Origin: Heterocephalus glaber
Taxonomy: Eukaryota > Chordata > Mammalia > Rodentia > Bathyergidae
NCBI RefSeq assembly: GCF_000247695.1
Contig: NW_004624843.1
Coordinates: 2,185,890 to 2,249,889, forward strand
Reading direction: 5' to 3'
Length of the DNA: 64,000 nt
Position 1 is the stretch's first letter, and each line of letters starts with the position of its first letter. A model generated the notes under the pieces. The model saw only the letters and a program-made list of their open reading frames with translations, searched no databases and was not told the origin of the DNA. Positions 34,785 to 47,279 of the stretch are shown here, piece after piece. A program made the translations under genes and the position numbers.

Positions 34785-37405
34785 AGCATGAAAATATATC
34801 AGTGGACTTGTTGACACAAATATAAGAGAAAACTATTGTCCAATATCTTTGATGAACATAGATATATAAATATTTAATAAAATGCTTGCATGTTACTGAA
34901 GTGAATAGAACAACACATTAAGTTGGTTTAATTCATCATACACAAACATATACAAAGATAGTTCAACATATCCAAATATAATGAAATAGGCCATATGAAT
35001 AGTTAATCAAGGATAAAAAGTCATGTAACCATTTCAATTAATGCCTAAAAACCCATTCACAAAATTTGATGTCGTTTCATAATAAAGCCCTGAAGAAACT
35101 GGGTATTTGAAGATCATACCTTATTATAATAAAGGCCATATATGGCAAACACACAGTCAACATCATTCTGAATAGGAATAAGTGCAAAGCCTTTTTTTTT
35201 TAACAACAAGAAAAGGCAAGGATGTCCACTCTCATCTTTCATATTCAAAATAGCTCTTAAACTTTTAGCTAGAGCAATTAGGCAAGAGAAATAAATAAAA
35301 GGGATGCAAATAGTAAAGAAAGAAGTCAAATTATCCTTGTTTGCAGATGATATGAAATTGTACTCAGATGACCCTGAAGACCCAACCAAAAGGCTTGCAG
35401 AGCTGATAAATGAATTCAGCGAAGTAGCAGAATATAAAATCAGCAAATAAAGCAATAGCTTTTCTATTAAAGGTTAATAGAACTAATAATAGGTTAGCTG
35501 AGAATGAAGTCAGGAGCAAATATATTCACAATAGTTAAAAAAAAATGTACCTAGGGAACAATCTAACAAAGAAGATGAATGGTCTCTACCAGTGAACATT
35601 TCAGATCACTGAAGACAAAAACTTGAAAAAGACTCTATAGGATGGAAAGATTTCCACCTCAGTGATTGGCAGAAATAATACTGTTAAAATGACCACAATA
35701 CCAAAATCCATCTACAGAATCAATACAATCCCCATCAAAATAATGACAGCATTCTTCACAGAACTAGGGCAAACAATCTTGAAATTCATATGGAAACACA
35801 AAGTTCCAGAATAGCCAAAGAAATCCTAAACAAAAGGAGCAAGGTTGTGGATATCACAATACTAAATTTCAAGCTATATTACAAAATCATAGTTAATAAA
35901 AACAGCATGATATGGGCACAAATAGAGACACATTCACAAATGCAATAGAGTAAAAGACACAGAAACAAACCCACCCACTTCAGTCATCTGATTCTGAACA
36001 AAGGTAGCCAAAAATATATGTTAAATAAAATACAGCCTGTAAGAAATGGTGCTTGGGAAATGTGTAAGTGCTTTTCAGTTTTGTTTTGGTTGAGTTCTAC
36101 TGTATTTGAATATTATTGTAGTTTTTTCCCCCTTGCATTTTTCTTCTTTGAATGGTTTTAATTTTTTTGTATGTGTGTGTGTGTGTGTGTGTGTTTGACA
36201 ATAAAGTTATTAAAAAGAAAAAGAAATCGTGCTGGGAAATGTGTATATCCACTTGCAAAAGATTGCAAGTAGATCTCTATTTCTCAGTCTGCACAAAAGT
36301 GAATTAAAAATGAATCAAAGACCTAGGTATAAGTTCTGAAACTTTGAAAAGCTTAGAAGAAAACATGGGGAAAACATTTTAAACCAGAGACACAGGCAAA
36401 GACTTCCTGAATAGTACTGCAATAGCACAGGAAATAATAGTAACAATCAACCAATAGGGTTACATCAATTTAAAAAGTGTCTGCCCAACAAGGGAAACAA
36501 CTACCAGAGTGAAGAAACAGCCTAATGAATGGGAAGAAAATTTTGCCAGCTTCTCTTCTGACAGAGGATTAATATCTAGCATATATAAAGTACTCAAAAA
36601 ACTTAACAGCAAAAAATCAAGTGGTCCAACCAATAAGTGAGCAAATCAACTGAACAGACACCACTCAGAAGTACAAATGGGCAGTAAACATATGAAAAAA
36701 TGTCCACATCTTTAGTCAACATCAAAAGTACACTAGTTCCATTTTACTCTAGTCAGAATGGCTATCATCAAGAATACAATAAATAAATAAACAAATAAAT
36801 GTCAATGGTGTAGTAGAGGGAGGAGGAAGGACCTCTTCTGCACTCCTGATGAGAATACAAATTAGTGTAGCCTGGACATCAGTATAGAAGTTCCTCAAAA
36901 ACTAAAAATAGAGCTATCATTCAACCCAGCTGTATCATTACTTGGTATATACTGAAAGAAATTAAGGTCAGCATATTATAGAGATGGCCTGCCTACCCAT
37001 TTTTATTGCATGACAACTCACAATAGCTAAGATATGGAACCAGCTAAGTTGCCCATCAATGAATGAATAAGCAAATTGTGGTATATACTCACAATGAAGT
37101 GGTATTCAGCTGTAAAGATATACAAAAATGTGGCATTTGCACGAAAATAGATGGATCTGGAGATTAGCATGTTGACTGAAATAAGTCAGAGTTAGACAAA
37201 TAATACAAGTTTTTCCTAATATATGGAACTAAAAAAGATGACATGAAAATAGAACAAAGATTATTACATAAGAGGCAGGGCATAAGGGGAGAGGAAGAGA
37301 AGGACTCAAGAGAGGGCAATGAGGGAATGGATGTGATTAAAATATATTATACATGTTGAAACCCAATATTTTGTGAAATTATTAGGCACTAATAATAAAA
37401 GGAAA
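34785..37405 (+). pseudogene. Old LINE-1: decayed ORF2 3' half and 3' UTR
   Basis: Plus-strand text encodes pieces of a LINE-1 reverse transcriptase, including the FADD catalytic-box region near 35343 and the following D-P-rich segment. Frameshifts and stops break it; no long frame remains. It continues through the ORF2 C-terminal part (36300-36600) into a generic LINE-1 3' end ending near 37400 with an A-rich stretch. A short retrocopy interrupts it at 36067-36221. It belongs to an older subfamily than the copies at 4.4-18 kb. Confidence 0.85.
36042..36245 (+). mobile_element. 5'-truncated retrocopy of an mRNA-like 3' end
   Basis: The insert 36067-36221 begins agtgcttttcagttttg, contains a GT run, has a polyadenylation signal aataaa at 36200-36205 and ends in an A-rich tail. 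Flanking duplications 36042-36066 and 36222-36245 (agaaatggtgcttggg.. / agaaatcgtgctggg..) are ~24 bp with one mismatch and one 1-bp gap. The host LINE-1 reads through when the insert is removed. The same module ends the chimera at 44156-45200. Source gene not recognised. Confidence 0.85.
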
Positions 37406-37479
37406 ATTTAAAAAACATAGACTAATAAAACACAGACTTAGATTTTAAATTAGACCCTATTGGCACTAGCAGGAAAATA

Positions 37480-37665
37480 AAATGAACAAAGACTGAATTA
37501 AGACAGATTTGGGATTTAAATGAGACCTCCGGCAAGTTTTTTAATCTCTCAAGACCTTTTCCCTTATTATTAAAATGAAAGTAATACTACTACCTGCTCA
37601 AGAAATTTATTCTCAGATTAAATACCATGATGCCTACAAAATGTTCAGCTCATGCCTAGCACATA
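37480..37665 (-). mobile_element. MIR SINE (antisense)
   Basis: 'gatttgggatttaaatgagacc', 'ggcaagttttttaatctctc', 'ttattaaaatgaaagtaatactactacctgc' and 'atgttcagctcatgcctagcaca' follow reverse MIR closely. Confidence 0.72.
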
Positions 37666-38017
37666 CATGATTACAACTGTGATTGTGTTCTCTGTGACCT
37701 ATACTCAAACAACTATAGAAATTCTCAATCTGAAAAGAAGGATTTTTGAGGGGGGAAAAAGACATATGTCAGAAACCAGAGTCTCAATAGTTGGTTGTTC
37801 TAACCCACTGATAATGTTCTCGTTTGCTTACACAATGTTCAAATAAAATTATAAGATGGCTAACCAACATTTAGAAATCAGTAGGCTTCATACTGAAAAA
37901 CTTCTTGACTTTTCTTGAAAAATTGAATATCTTCAACTGATGGTCCACATTTTCATTTGGAAACAAGGTGAGTGGACATAGTTGCTCATTCCAAGTTGTG
38001 CGGAAAAGTGTGGGAGG

Positions 38018-38437
38018 TGTTTTAGTTACTTTTCTCATTGGTGAGATAAAATATCCAACACCCACAAGTTAAAGGAAGAAAGGTTAATGTCAGCTCACGT
38101 TTTGTTAAGGTTTCAGTCCAAAGTCAGCAGGCTCCAAGGCAAGGTGGCATGGCAGAGGGGTATTGCAGAGGAAAAACAGTTCAGGGTGTGGCAGGCAGCA
38201 GGCAGCAGCAGCAAGCAGCAACAGCAAACCTGCTTCTGTTGATCCCTTTATATTCCATCCAGGCTACAAACTAATTGATTGTTGTGACCCATACTCATGG
38301 TGCTTCCATTATCACACCCTTAATCCCAGGATCACACCCTTAATCCACACTCACATGCCCTAATCTAGCAACCTTCAAAACTCCTCACCTATGACTACAT
38401 GAATCTGTATGGTGATGTCAAGATATAAACCATAACA
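38018..38437 (-). mobile_element. MaLR/ERVL-type solo LTR (antisense)
   Basis: Begins tgttttagttacttttctca and ends ..ataaaccataaca, so both ends carry the TG..CA signature. The flanking pentamers ggagg and gaagg differ by one base. Contains 'agttaaaggaagaaaggtta' and a CAG/CAA-rich stretch at 38189-38227. Family not certain. Confidence 0.5.
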
Positions 38438-38984
38438 GAAGGAAATGCCCTGGCTGCCAATGGTGGGTCTAGTATACTATAAAGTTAGGGAACTTTTCTT
38501 TCCTAATACTTTCAAATTACCTGTTATACAATTGCATTATGTCTGATAAAAGAAACAAAATAAATTATAAATAAAGGCAGTACATCTCAGTATAGAACTA
38601 GGTGATCTGGGATGTTCCAGGGGTACTGAATTCTATTTGGTAGCAAATGCAACAGCAGTAAATTAATGAATCATGGTTTAAATGCAGGTACCTTAAATTG
38701 ATTTTGACTGTCTCTTGAAGTTTTTCACTTCTTCTTCCTGGTACAGGTGGCTTTTGATGACAGCACCACATGGACAGGAACTGTTATAGAGGAGTGAATT
38801 GTATGTTTTCCTTCTATGACTATGGAAGGGTGAGGTGTGGCTTGGGGTAAAGCACATAATGTTGGACTGGGTCACCTCACTGGTGACCAGAGGCTAAAGT
38901 CTGAGAAAATTTATAGCACTAATTCACAACAGGATATGATTTTATGCCACTTCTCTCCCCTTCCCCACTTCCTATCCATATACA

Positions 38985-39150
38985 GGAGACACTGGAAATG
39001 TCTGCAAACATTTTTGTTTGTCATAATTTGGAGAGGGGTTACTACTAGCCCCTAGTGGGTAGAGATTGGGGATGTTACACAACATTCTGCAATGCACAGG
39101 CTAGTCTATGCACAAGGAATTATTCAGCCCAATGTTTCAAAAGAGATAAG
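38985..39150 (+). mobile_element. MER5A-like hAT-Charlie fragment
   Basis: 'ggaaatgtctgcaaacatttttg', 'gggttactactagcccctagtgggtagag', 'acattctgcaatgcacagg' and 'gaattattcagcccaatg' follow the MER5A consensus in order. Confidence 0.85.
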
Positions 39151-40374
39151 GGTGAGACACCTTGTTTTTTTAAGAATTCACTCCTGGGTGCCTATTAAAA
39201 TTACCCTGGTTACTGCTGACCTAAGCTTTCTGCTTAAAGATTCTGTTAAACCAAACCTGAGGCATAACTTAGCAAGGGCCAAACTTTCCTTCACTCCATC
39301 CAGCCACTTCAGATGCTTCTGTAAAGTATATTGAACATTTCCAGATACTCCAATTAAATACCTCCAACATTACAGGCACCATGAACCAGACAACAAGTCA
39401 AGCGATGTCTATGATATAAAGTGAGGACTCTCTCTGAGCTAAAAGAAAGTATAATATCAAATACGGAAGGACAGAAATTCTGCTTCTTCTTTTAGTATTT
39501 TCTCATTTCTTAATAAGCCTTCAGAGCAAATTTGTATCATTATTACAAAAGAGTATATTAATACTCCAGCAACTACAGATAAAAAAAAGATATCCCGTGG
39601 CAGTCATTAACTAAGCTCACCACTTTCTTTATATATACATACTGATAATTTACCTTGAGAATCTAAGTTAAAAAAAAAAAACAAAACCTAACTCATTTTC
39701 CTGGGAATTTAGAAGAACTGAATAGGAAAGATAGGTTAGTCAAGCAAATAGTTCTATTAAAAGGAAATAAAAAATTTTGTAATCAGTGTCTTTCAAGTTT
39801 AAAGGTATTTTAATAAGATCAATTATTTACTGTTGCTGGTTTTCTGTGATTGATGGGCTTTCTCCTCCTCAGAGAATAATTGCTATAATAGAAGGAAGTG
39901 TTGACAATTTGGAACTTGAATTTACTCTGAACTATTTTCATAATATATTCTTCTGTCAAAATGAATTAAAACAGCTGAGAAATGGTGCAAACACTCAGGC
40001 TTTAAAAGCACACTATTCATTGAATGGTATTTTTAGTAGCAACAATGTCAAGATTCATAAAATGTTAGTATCTGTGTGAGACTCAGGCTTCCATGCTCAA
40101 ATATTAATCTTTTGCTACCTCTGGGACCATGAGACATGCAGTTCATTAATCAGGAGCCTTGTTGAGTGACCAGAGCTCAGCACAAGCCCCTTCTCTGTCT
40201 ACACCGCCCCTAGCTGGGTTGATCTCGGCTTTCTGAGGACCACTCTGAAGACACCCAATCTATACTTCTTGTCTGAATCTCTCCAATAACTCCAACTTGC
40301 ACACCCAACCACCTGTTGACTTCTCTAGTTGTATGACACGAAGAGACGCGATTAAGCATCTCCGCATCCCCTTC

Positions 40375-40500
40375 CTTCCTCTCTTAGTCCCCATTACAGT
40401 AAATGACATTCCCAATCACCTAAGAGATCAACTCAAAAATCAGTGGAGTGATTCTTGATTTCTCTTTCCTTTACTCAGTCTATAAGCATGTCCTGTTTAA
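40375..40500 (+). mobile_element. L2 fragment
   Basis: 'ttcctctcttagtccccattacagtaaatgac' then 'ggagtgattcttgatttctctttccttta' resemble L2 (cccatctcggttaatggcacc.. gagtcatccttgactcctc). Confidence 0.4.
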
Positions 40501-43500
40501 CACACTTTTATAGCAAAGGTGGTAAAACATGATCACTTGGGAAAACTGACAATGCTTAGTATCATGTTTCCTGCAATTAAAATTAAAGACCTAAAAATAA
40601 ATTTCTCACCTGATTATTTAAAGAAAAAACAAGAAATTTGCTTGAAAACTTGGTAAATCTATCGATAAGGTAGTTACAATATCCCTTCACAGTTCTACAA
40701 TTATGAATTTCCTTGGTCATGTGAGTCTAGATTTTTCCATATAAAACCTTATGAACTGAGACTATTGATAAGGCTTTTTTTTTCTAAGATTGAGATAGAG
40801 GAGAAATATATTTGGAGAAAATATAAAATAAAAGTCAGTCATATAAGATTTTCTTATTTTTTTCCTTTGAGTAGCATTAACATGTGAGACCTACAGAATA
40901 GCTGTTCAATTTATTATTTTTCATGAGTGTAATGTTGAAGGTCTCTTGAGAGCTTGATGTACTTATTTATATCTTTAAGACAAATATAACATTTAAAAGT
41001 ACTGTGATTCATCAACTAAAGTACCTGCTATGAACAGAAAATAATTTGTTTGGGTGTCTTAAAATGATCAATGTGGAAAAGAATCTGACAGTAATTAAGA
41101 GTGGAAATAACATAGTCAAAGCAATGTTAATGAAGCATTAAACCAAAAGATGATTCCTGAAAAATCAAAAACCAATTTCCAGTAAATAGCACAATTCAGT
41201 AGAGAATTTAAAAAGACTAATTTAGCTTTTAATTTTAAAAAAGGTAAAAAAAGGTCAACAGCAATGAGAAATCTAATTCCCATTACTAATATTAAAATAT
41301 TAAAAATATTAAAATAATACCTTGGCTATCAAGGTTTTGGAGTTTGGTTTCCAATTCCATTACCCTCCTCTACATTTCTTCCTTAAATAATTAGGTCTAA
41401 AAATCCACAGACAAAAACCAAAAACGATAAAACCTAAAGAACAAAAAAAAAATACCTTGAAGGTTAGTATATGAGTATTATTTTTTTGACAAATGGAAAT
41501 ATTAGAAGGAAAATAGTATTATATTGTTTGACAAGAGAACTTTATATTTTGGAAAATGTAAACACAGTTTTCATACTAGATACCCTCTGAAAAACGATTG
41601 GAAGTTTGAGTTCAAGGGTTTCCCTGGGACAGTGGCTTATATGTGGAGTGCCTATCATATTTCTGTCTGCTTCAAACTGGCCTTCACTAAGACTCTTCAT
41701 ATTAGATGAGGAATGGAGGAGGTTCCATGCTGAAGAAATAAAATTCATGGCTTGGTGCTTGAAAATAAACCAGTTGTACTGAGATATGAACATAACATCC
41801 TGAGTGTTTTCTAATTCTGAGGTCATCCCTCAAAAAAAATTTCAAATAGATACCTCAAATTCAGAAAACACTGGCACACTGAGGTACTCAGTTTTAAGAA
41901 ACCACAAATCTAAATACTTGGAGTTAATTGAAATAAATATGAAACTGATTTCAACTGGATATGAAAAGGTGGCTACTAATTTTGGTCATGCAAAAATGAG
42001 TTACAGCAGCAATTAACTTAGAGTAGGGTTTCCCAGAGTTATGAATAAATTATAGAGCAATAAAGTATAGGTTAGTATTGCTATGGGTTCCTCAGATTTT
42101 TTTAAAGTAGATTTGGATTTGGAATGATTTGAAAACACTATTTTTAAAAATTAAGCTTTTATGAAGACACTGTTAAAAATGTGACCTTTTTATTTTCCTT
42201 TAAAATAAATTTTCATTTTCATGATGATGTGGAGAATTGATTTTAGAAAACTGTTCACTATCTCAATTTGTGTGTGTTCTTCAAGTGGAAGACTAATTTA
42301 AAAACTGTTTGGATGATAACTTTGATCAAAGTGTGACCACTCATAACTTGTAGTTTCCATTTCCTCCTATTTTGCATTTTATAGCTCAGTAATTGGATAT
42401 CTGCATCAGCAAGTGCCTGAATTTTCCTACTCACTTCAGAGTTGAATTTGCAAAGAAGGTATTATTGTTAAATTACTTGCCACTTAATCCTAATTGTTTT
42501 CTACAAAGGTTTTTAGCCAGCAATTAGTTTTCTGGGAAAGTGATCAAAAGTACTAAAAGTCACAGAATCATAATCAGTAGCCTAAAGAAAGAGATTCACT
42601 TAAGAGTGTTGAGTGGACTACTCAATCCTTGTGCTGTGAAACTCTCCTCTGTGAAATATTTCACATCCCCTGTCTGCAAGGTATATATCTGTTTGGTATA
42701 TTTAAAAAGCCTTCCTATCCCATTTTCAGCTTCTTTTTTTTTCTTCTAACAAGAGTACTGGCACACAACTTACCTCCAGGAATAGCTCAGAGCTGATGCT
42801 CTCAATTTCGTAAAGAGAATTACATTATATTTTTTCTCCTTTTTGAAAGTACTCCCTCCAATCTCTGTAATCAGGACCCCATAAGAGGCAGATAATTTTA
42901 ATGAAAATGAAACATATAGCTGGGCAGAATGTGTAGGAAGGTGCATATTTACATCAAAAGTATATATTTTTAGTCTAAGCTGTGAGAATTATATTGTTTA
43001 TCTATAAGAACATCCCTTCCCTTGCAAAGAAAGATTTTATATATAAAGCAGTGTTCCAATGTATTAAAATGCATGCCTGTTTATTTCTTAGGCTGAAAGG
43101 ATTTTCAAATAATTGCTGTAACTCTTAAGGATGGTGGAAAATATTTGCAATTTTCATATTGGAAAATGCCTACAGCAAGTGTTATAAAATATATTAAAAA
43201 CAATCCAAGAGAGTTGATGAATGCATTTAAAATTTTTTTCAAGGTACAATTCTATTTATGTATTTTTTCTTAGTCACTTTTTAAAAATACATCTTCTTTT
43301 CAGAGAATTGATCAGATTAACATACATGTTGAAACGAGCAAAGCTGAAATAAAAACATTAGCTCTGTATTACCCTATTAACAGTCCACATAAACTAGTTA
43401 TAAATTTTCAAACCAATACTTTCCAAATCTTGTATTTAATAAATTATGAAATTTCTGTTTTAAGCTCAGATACCTGTGCCACTTTGACTCGCTTTATCCA

Positions 43501-43527
43501 ATATTGCTTAGAATTCTGTATACTTAC
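40501..43527. other. No recognised feature upstream of the exon 3 donor
   Basis: Strongly AT-rich intronic sequence just inside intron 3. 39151-40374 is also without a supported feature. Low repeat density near the exon is compatible with constraint but not evidence of it. Confidence 0.4.
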
Positions 43528-43635
43528 AGAGGCACAGTTTTCTGACTTGTCTTCCACAAAACCAATCTGGCAGGGCGTCCTCTGATTCTGTAACCAGTAG
43601 TCTGTGGACTCCAGCAGGCTATTGCTGCGGAGAAC
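43528..43635 (-). CDS. SPHKAP: SPHKAP coding exon 3
   Basis: On the minus strand a textbook acceptor (ctccttcccctag) precedes base 43635 and a strong donor (CTCT|gtaagtat) follows base 43528. The exon is 108 bp, 36 codons, phase 0 at both ends, without stops. It begins VLRSNSLLESTDYW, has QIGFVEDK in the middle and ends SENCAS. This matches the conserved N-terminal block that follows SITACKK in mammalian SPHKAP, so the two exons here join as ..ACKK|VLRS.. in frame. It carries no known catalytic site; the PKA-binding helix lies much further along the protein, encoded outside this window. At one place (QNQRTPCQ) I recall human having Met instead of Thr, an ordinary substitution. Being symmetrical in phase, the exon could be skipped without a frameshift; whether it is skipped cannot be seen here. 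Confidence 0.95.
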
Positions 43636-44141
43636 CTAGGGGAAGGAGAACACCTTCTCAGTGGTTATTCGCTGAGCCTTTCTATTGAAACTAGCAGCTC
43701 TCTTCTATAAAAAGCAAAACAACAACAACAACAAAACCCTGGAGGTGTTGGTTCTTTTCCTCAGAGCATCTGGATACCAAGAAAACAACTTCCAGGACAA
43801 TAGCACCACTAGAAAGTGTGACATATTGTTGCCTCAGAAATGCTGTGGAAGAATATATTAACATTAACATGATATTCCTTCTTTCACCTGGAAACTTCAA
43901 TATATATGTGATTTTTGCCAAATTTGCAATCAAATCATTTGTTAGGGTATGGCCCAGTTGGCAACAAGGATAAAATTCCATACATTATAAATGTTATTTC
44001 ATAATATGAATATTTTGTATTTTTAAATAGATTCATTTTTCCTTTTTGTGCAATACTGATTCCTCAGTTTTTCAATGCAGCTAGCATAGGTATGAAATAG
44101 GGCACAACTCCTCTAGAACATCAAAGACACTACGTTAGCTT

Positions 44142-45214
44142 AAAAGTTATTAGGAGCCCCTAAATTCAAAGACCCAATTCAAAAATGGGCATCTGAAATG
44201 AACAGACATTTCTCAGACAAAGAAGTAAAAGCAGCAAATAAACATACGAAAAAATGTTCAATGTCACTGGTCATTCAAGAGATGCAGATGAAAACACCAC
44301 TGAGATTCCACCTCACCCCACAAAGAATGGCTGCTATCAAGAAATCAACCAATAACAAATGCTGGCGGGGGTGTGGGGAGAAAGGAACCCTGCTCCATTG
44401 TTAGTGGGAGTGCAGACTGGTGCAACCACTGTTGAAAACAGTATGGAGATACCTCGAACTCAGCTTAGAGTTTGACCCATTTGACCCAGCTATTCCTCTG
44501 CTGGGGATCTTCCCCAAAGAATTAAAAGAATCATACCACAGTGATATATGTGCACCCATGTTTATAGCGGCACAGTTTGTAATAGCTAAAGCTTGGAAAC
44601 AACCCAAGTGCCCATCAACTGGAGACTGGATAAAGAAGATGTGGTTTTTTTTTTTTAGAAAATGGAGTACTAGTCAGCCATAAAGAACCAGAAAATAGAG
44701 ACATTTATGGCTAAATGGATGCATATTGAGGCCATCCTCTTAAGTGAAATAAATAGGACACACATGTGTAAATACCAAAGTTTCTCTAGTGTGAGAAACT
44801 GAAAGTGTATTTAAGGATACACATGGATGAAATGGTCTAATAACAGATTTCTCAGATTGTGTTTCCATAGCATGTCATATGACTGTATTGAAATTTAAAT
44901 TAGGGAGAAGTTTGGCTTATGTAAAATATGCTAGCTAACTGGAGTTTTTTTCCAGACCACTATTTGTTCAGTGTTGGTTTTGGGGATCTTTCTGAAACAA
45001 ACCACATCCTCTGGCATCTTGTTGGTGCTTGAGATGCTTTTTTAAATTATATGGAAAAATGTTTAAGTGCTTTTCAGTTTTGTTTTGGTTGAGTTCTACT
45101 GTATTTGAATATTATTGTAGTTTTTTCCCCTTGCATTGTTCTTCTTTGAATGGTTTTAATTTCTGTATGTGTGTGTGTTTGATAATGAAGCTATTTTTAA
45201 AAAAGTTATTAGGA
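44142..45214 (+). mobile_element. Chimeric retroinsertion: LINE-1 piece joined to mRNA-like 3' end
   Basis: 44156-44818 is young-subfamily LINE-1 (ORF2 tail into 3' UTR) that stops internally at '..gtgtatttaaggat', before the polypurine tract and without poly-A. 44819-45200 is non-LINE sequence whose last ~155 bp match the retrocopy at 36067-36221, ending with a polyadenylation-like aatgaa and a short A tail. The whole unit is flanked by identical aaaagttattagga (44142-44155, 45201-45214). One TSD around both parts implies one insertion event. Confidence 0.82.
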
Positions 45215-45701
45215 ATGATTCAACTGTGCCAAAATAATCACTTTCTAGTTAGAAATAGTACGGTAAATCAAACAAGTTAAATATATGAAACAACAAAGCC
45301 AAATCTCATTTGAAAATGCCTGGTTTTGGGGCTTGGGTTTTCAAACAAGCAAGAAAAAACACATTTCAGAACCTTGAAAATCCAGCCTTATAAATAACCA
45401 AATTATCCAATTTCTAAAGGATGCTAACACTATCCAATTATTGTTAAATTTTTTTCATCTTATTCAATATTTCCAACATGTATCCTGGAACTCTATTACA
45501 GTACCGGTCTACTAATTGTTGACTACTATTTTTATTTAAGTACCATAACAGATTTAATTAACTTTGTTAAAGCTAATAAATTAAAATGACACTTCAATTA
45601 TATTTCATTTGTACAATGAAGAATTGTCTTATTTTGTAGAGCTAGAAATATATTAGTTTCTATTTCTAAATGGAATTAATAATATAATGTGGACACATTT
45701 T

Positions 45702-45822
45702 TCCATAACATTTTTTTTTTTTTTGGTTACTGGGGATCGAACTCAGGACCTTGTGCTTTCAAGGCAGGCGTTGGAAAGCCTGAACCACTGAGCTAAATCC
45801 CCGGCCCTCCATAACATTTTTT
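45702..45822 (-). mobile_element. Recent ID SINE (antisense) with TSD
   Basis: Minus strand: ggccggggatttagctcagtgg.. ..gagttcgatccccagtaacc plus A tail (45717-45807). Duplication tccataacattttt at 45702 and 45808. A few extra bases (agcctg) sit between the A-box region and the middle. Confidence 0.92.
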
Positions 45823-46449
45823 GTTTTGGAAGGGTGATATTACTTATAAACCTTTTCTTGCTCAACGTGTATCATTATCCAGATATGATAAATTTTCATC
45901 TTTCTTTTCCAATATAGTATAAAGAGACTGTGGATGAGCAGGCAACTGAATGATGAATTTAGGCTACTATTGCAGATTAAAGTGGGCTGAAAGACTTAGT
46001 CCTTACAGAGATCTTACCTAAGAATGCTAAGTCATAACCATTTTAATTCTACTGTCCCCTGAGTGCTCAGTGGCATTTTCCAGTGACTTTGTGACCTGGG
46101 ACAGTACAACAGGTCCAGAGCAGGTGCAGACAGGATAGCGGAGCTGACTTAGGTCAGACTTCAGGAAATTTGGAAATGCATAAAATCGAACTTATAGTGT
46201 TCTCACTAAAATATTTTATTTCATTTGGGAAAAGAGAAATTTTTCCCTAAACCTATGTATGTTAACAGCATGTTTATTATTTTCAATTTATTATTTTAAA
46301 ACTGAATAAAAACATTTCCTAGTTTTTACTTGTTATATGGAAAATACCAATGAGTATACCCCATACAAACAAAAGCTTCATGAGATTCCCCCAAAAGGCT
46401 TTTAAACTGCAAAAAAAATTATTAGACTGTTCTGAGAATTGGACTAAAA
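45823..46449. other. No recognised feature
   Basis: AT-rich sequence; 46651-47279, 47471-48208 and 48613-49439 are likewise unannotated apart from the GC-rich island. Confidence 0.4.
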
Positions 46450-46650
46450 GTTTCTCACATACATGTTTTAACTTTTCACTGTAATCATTGTGCTAATACT
46501 ATAAGGTAGGGGTTATTTTAAAGATAAGGATCTTTAGAGAAATTGTCATTTTGAAGATGAAGTACCTTGAGGCTTAAGCATTTTGAGGTTTTGAGTCATA
46601 TAATCAGAACTTGATTGGATTCGGTCTCAAAGACAACAAGGCCTATGTGT
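46450..46650 (+). mobile_element. MIR SINE (diverged)
   Basis: 'aatactataaggtaggggttatt', 'agataaggatctttagagaaat' and 'gagtcatataatcagaacttg' follow MIR order. Confidence 0.5.
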
Positions 46651-47279
46651 AAGATTCCCTTCTTTACACTGTTGCCTTTCAAACTATGTCTCCTTTGTGG
46701 TGTGTTTCTGAAAAGCTATATGTATCTAATTTTTATAAATAAAATTGCATTTTAATAGATTTCCATTTTAAAGTTATATATTCAAAATATAGTTCTGAAG
46801 AACACTTTTTTCTAAGGAGAAGAAACTTTTTGTGATGGAAATAATATCATTTAACTAATCCATTTGGCAAGTATCATTGTATATTAATTTTTCAAAGGAA
46901 TATATGATTTCAAGTCTATTTGAGTTATCACTAAATAAACTTGTAATTTTAAAGTCCTGCTTCTTCCCTTACTTTGATCCTTAGATTTGAGAATTCCCAT
47001 TACTTAAACAAGGCGCTCACTGCACCCTGTGAACATTAGGGATTTAAAATGTGGGCACCAAAGGAACTACTAAATTCTACTTTACAATACACTTTAATAA
47101 GTCTTCTAACTAGAATCACTTCTTAGTCATTTCAAAGCTCACTTTTCAAAATTAGGCTTTGGATATTGTTTATATCTGAACATATTCACTGCACACAATA
47201 TTAGGGTTACAGGAAAATAGAAACAGGAAGAAGAGCAATTGTCACATAAGCATTTGACTCATTCTTGTCCTGTGTCAAG

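Larger units (their letters stand above)
1..43527 (-). other. SPHKAP: SPHKAP intron 3 (partial, at least 43.5 kb)
   Basis: The intron opens with gtaagtat directly below 43528 and runs off the left edge. I looked for the next coding segment (expected to start VCFVN..) on the minus strand and did not find it, so the intron exceeds 43 kb. Its content is the repeats listed separately plus unannotated AT-rich sequence. Confidence 0.85.

Noticed and set aside
44156..45200. Simple LINE-1 3' transduction
   Set aside because: The LINE-1 part ends internally, without its own 3' UTR end or poly-A before the foreign sequence, so a transduction does not fit.
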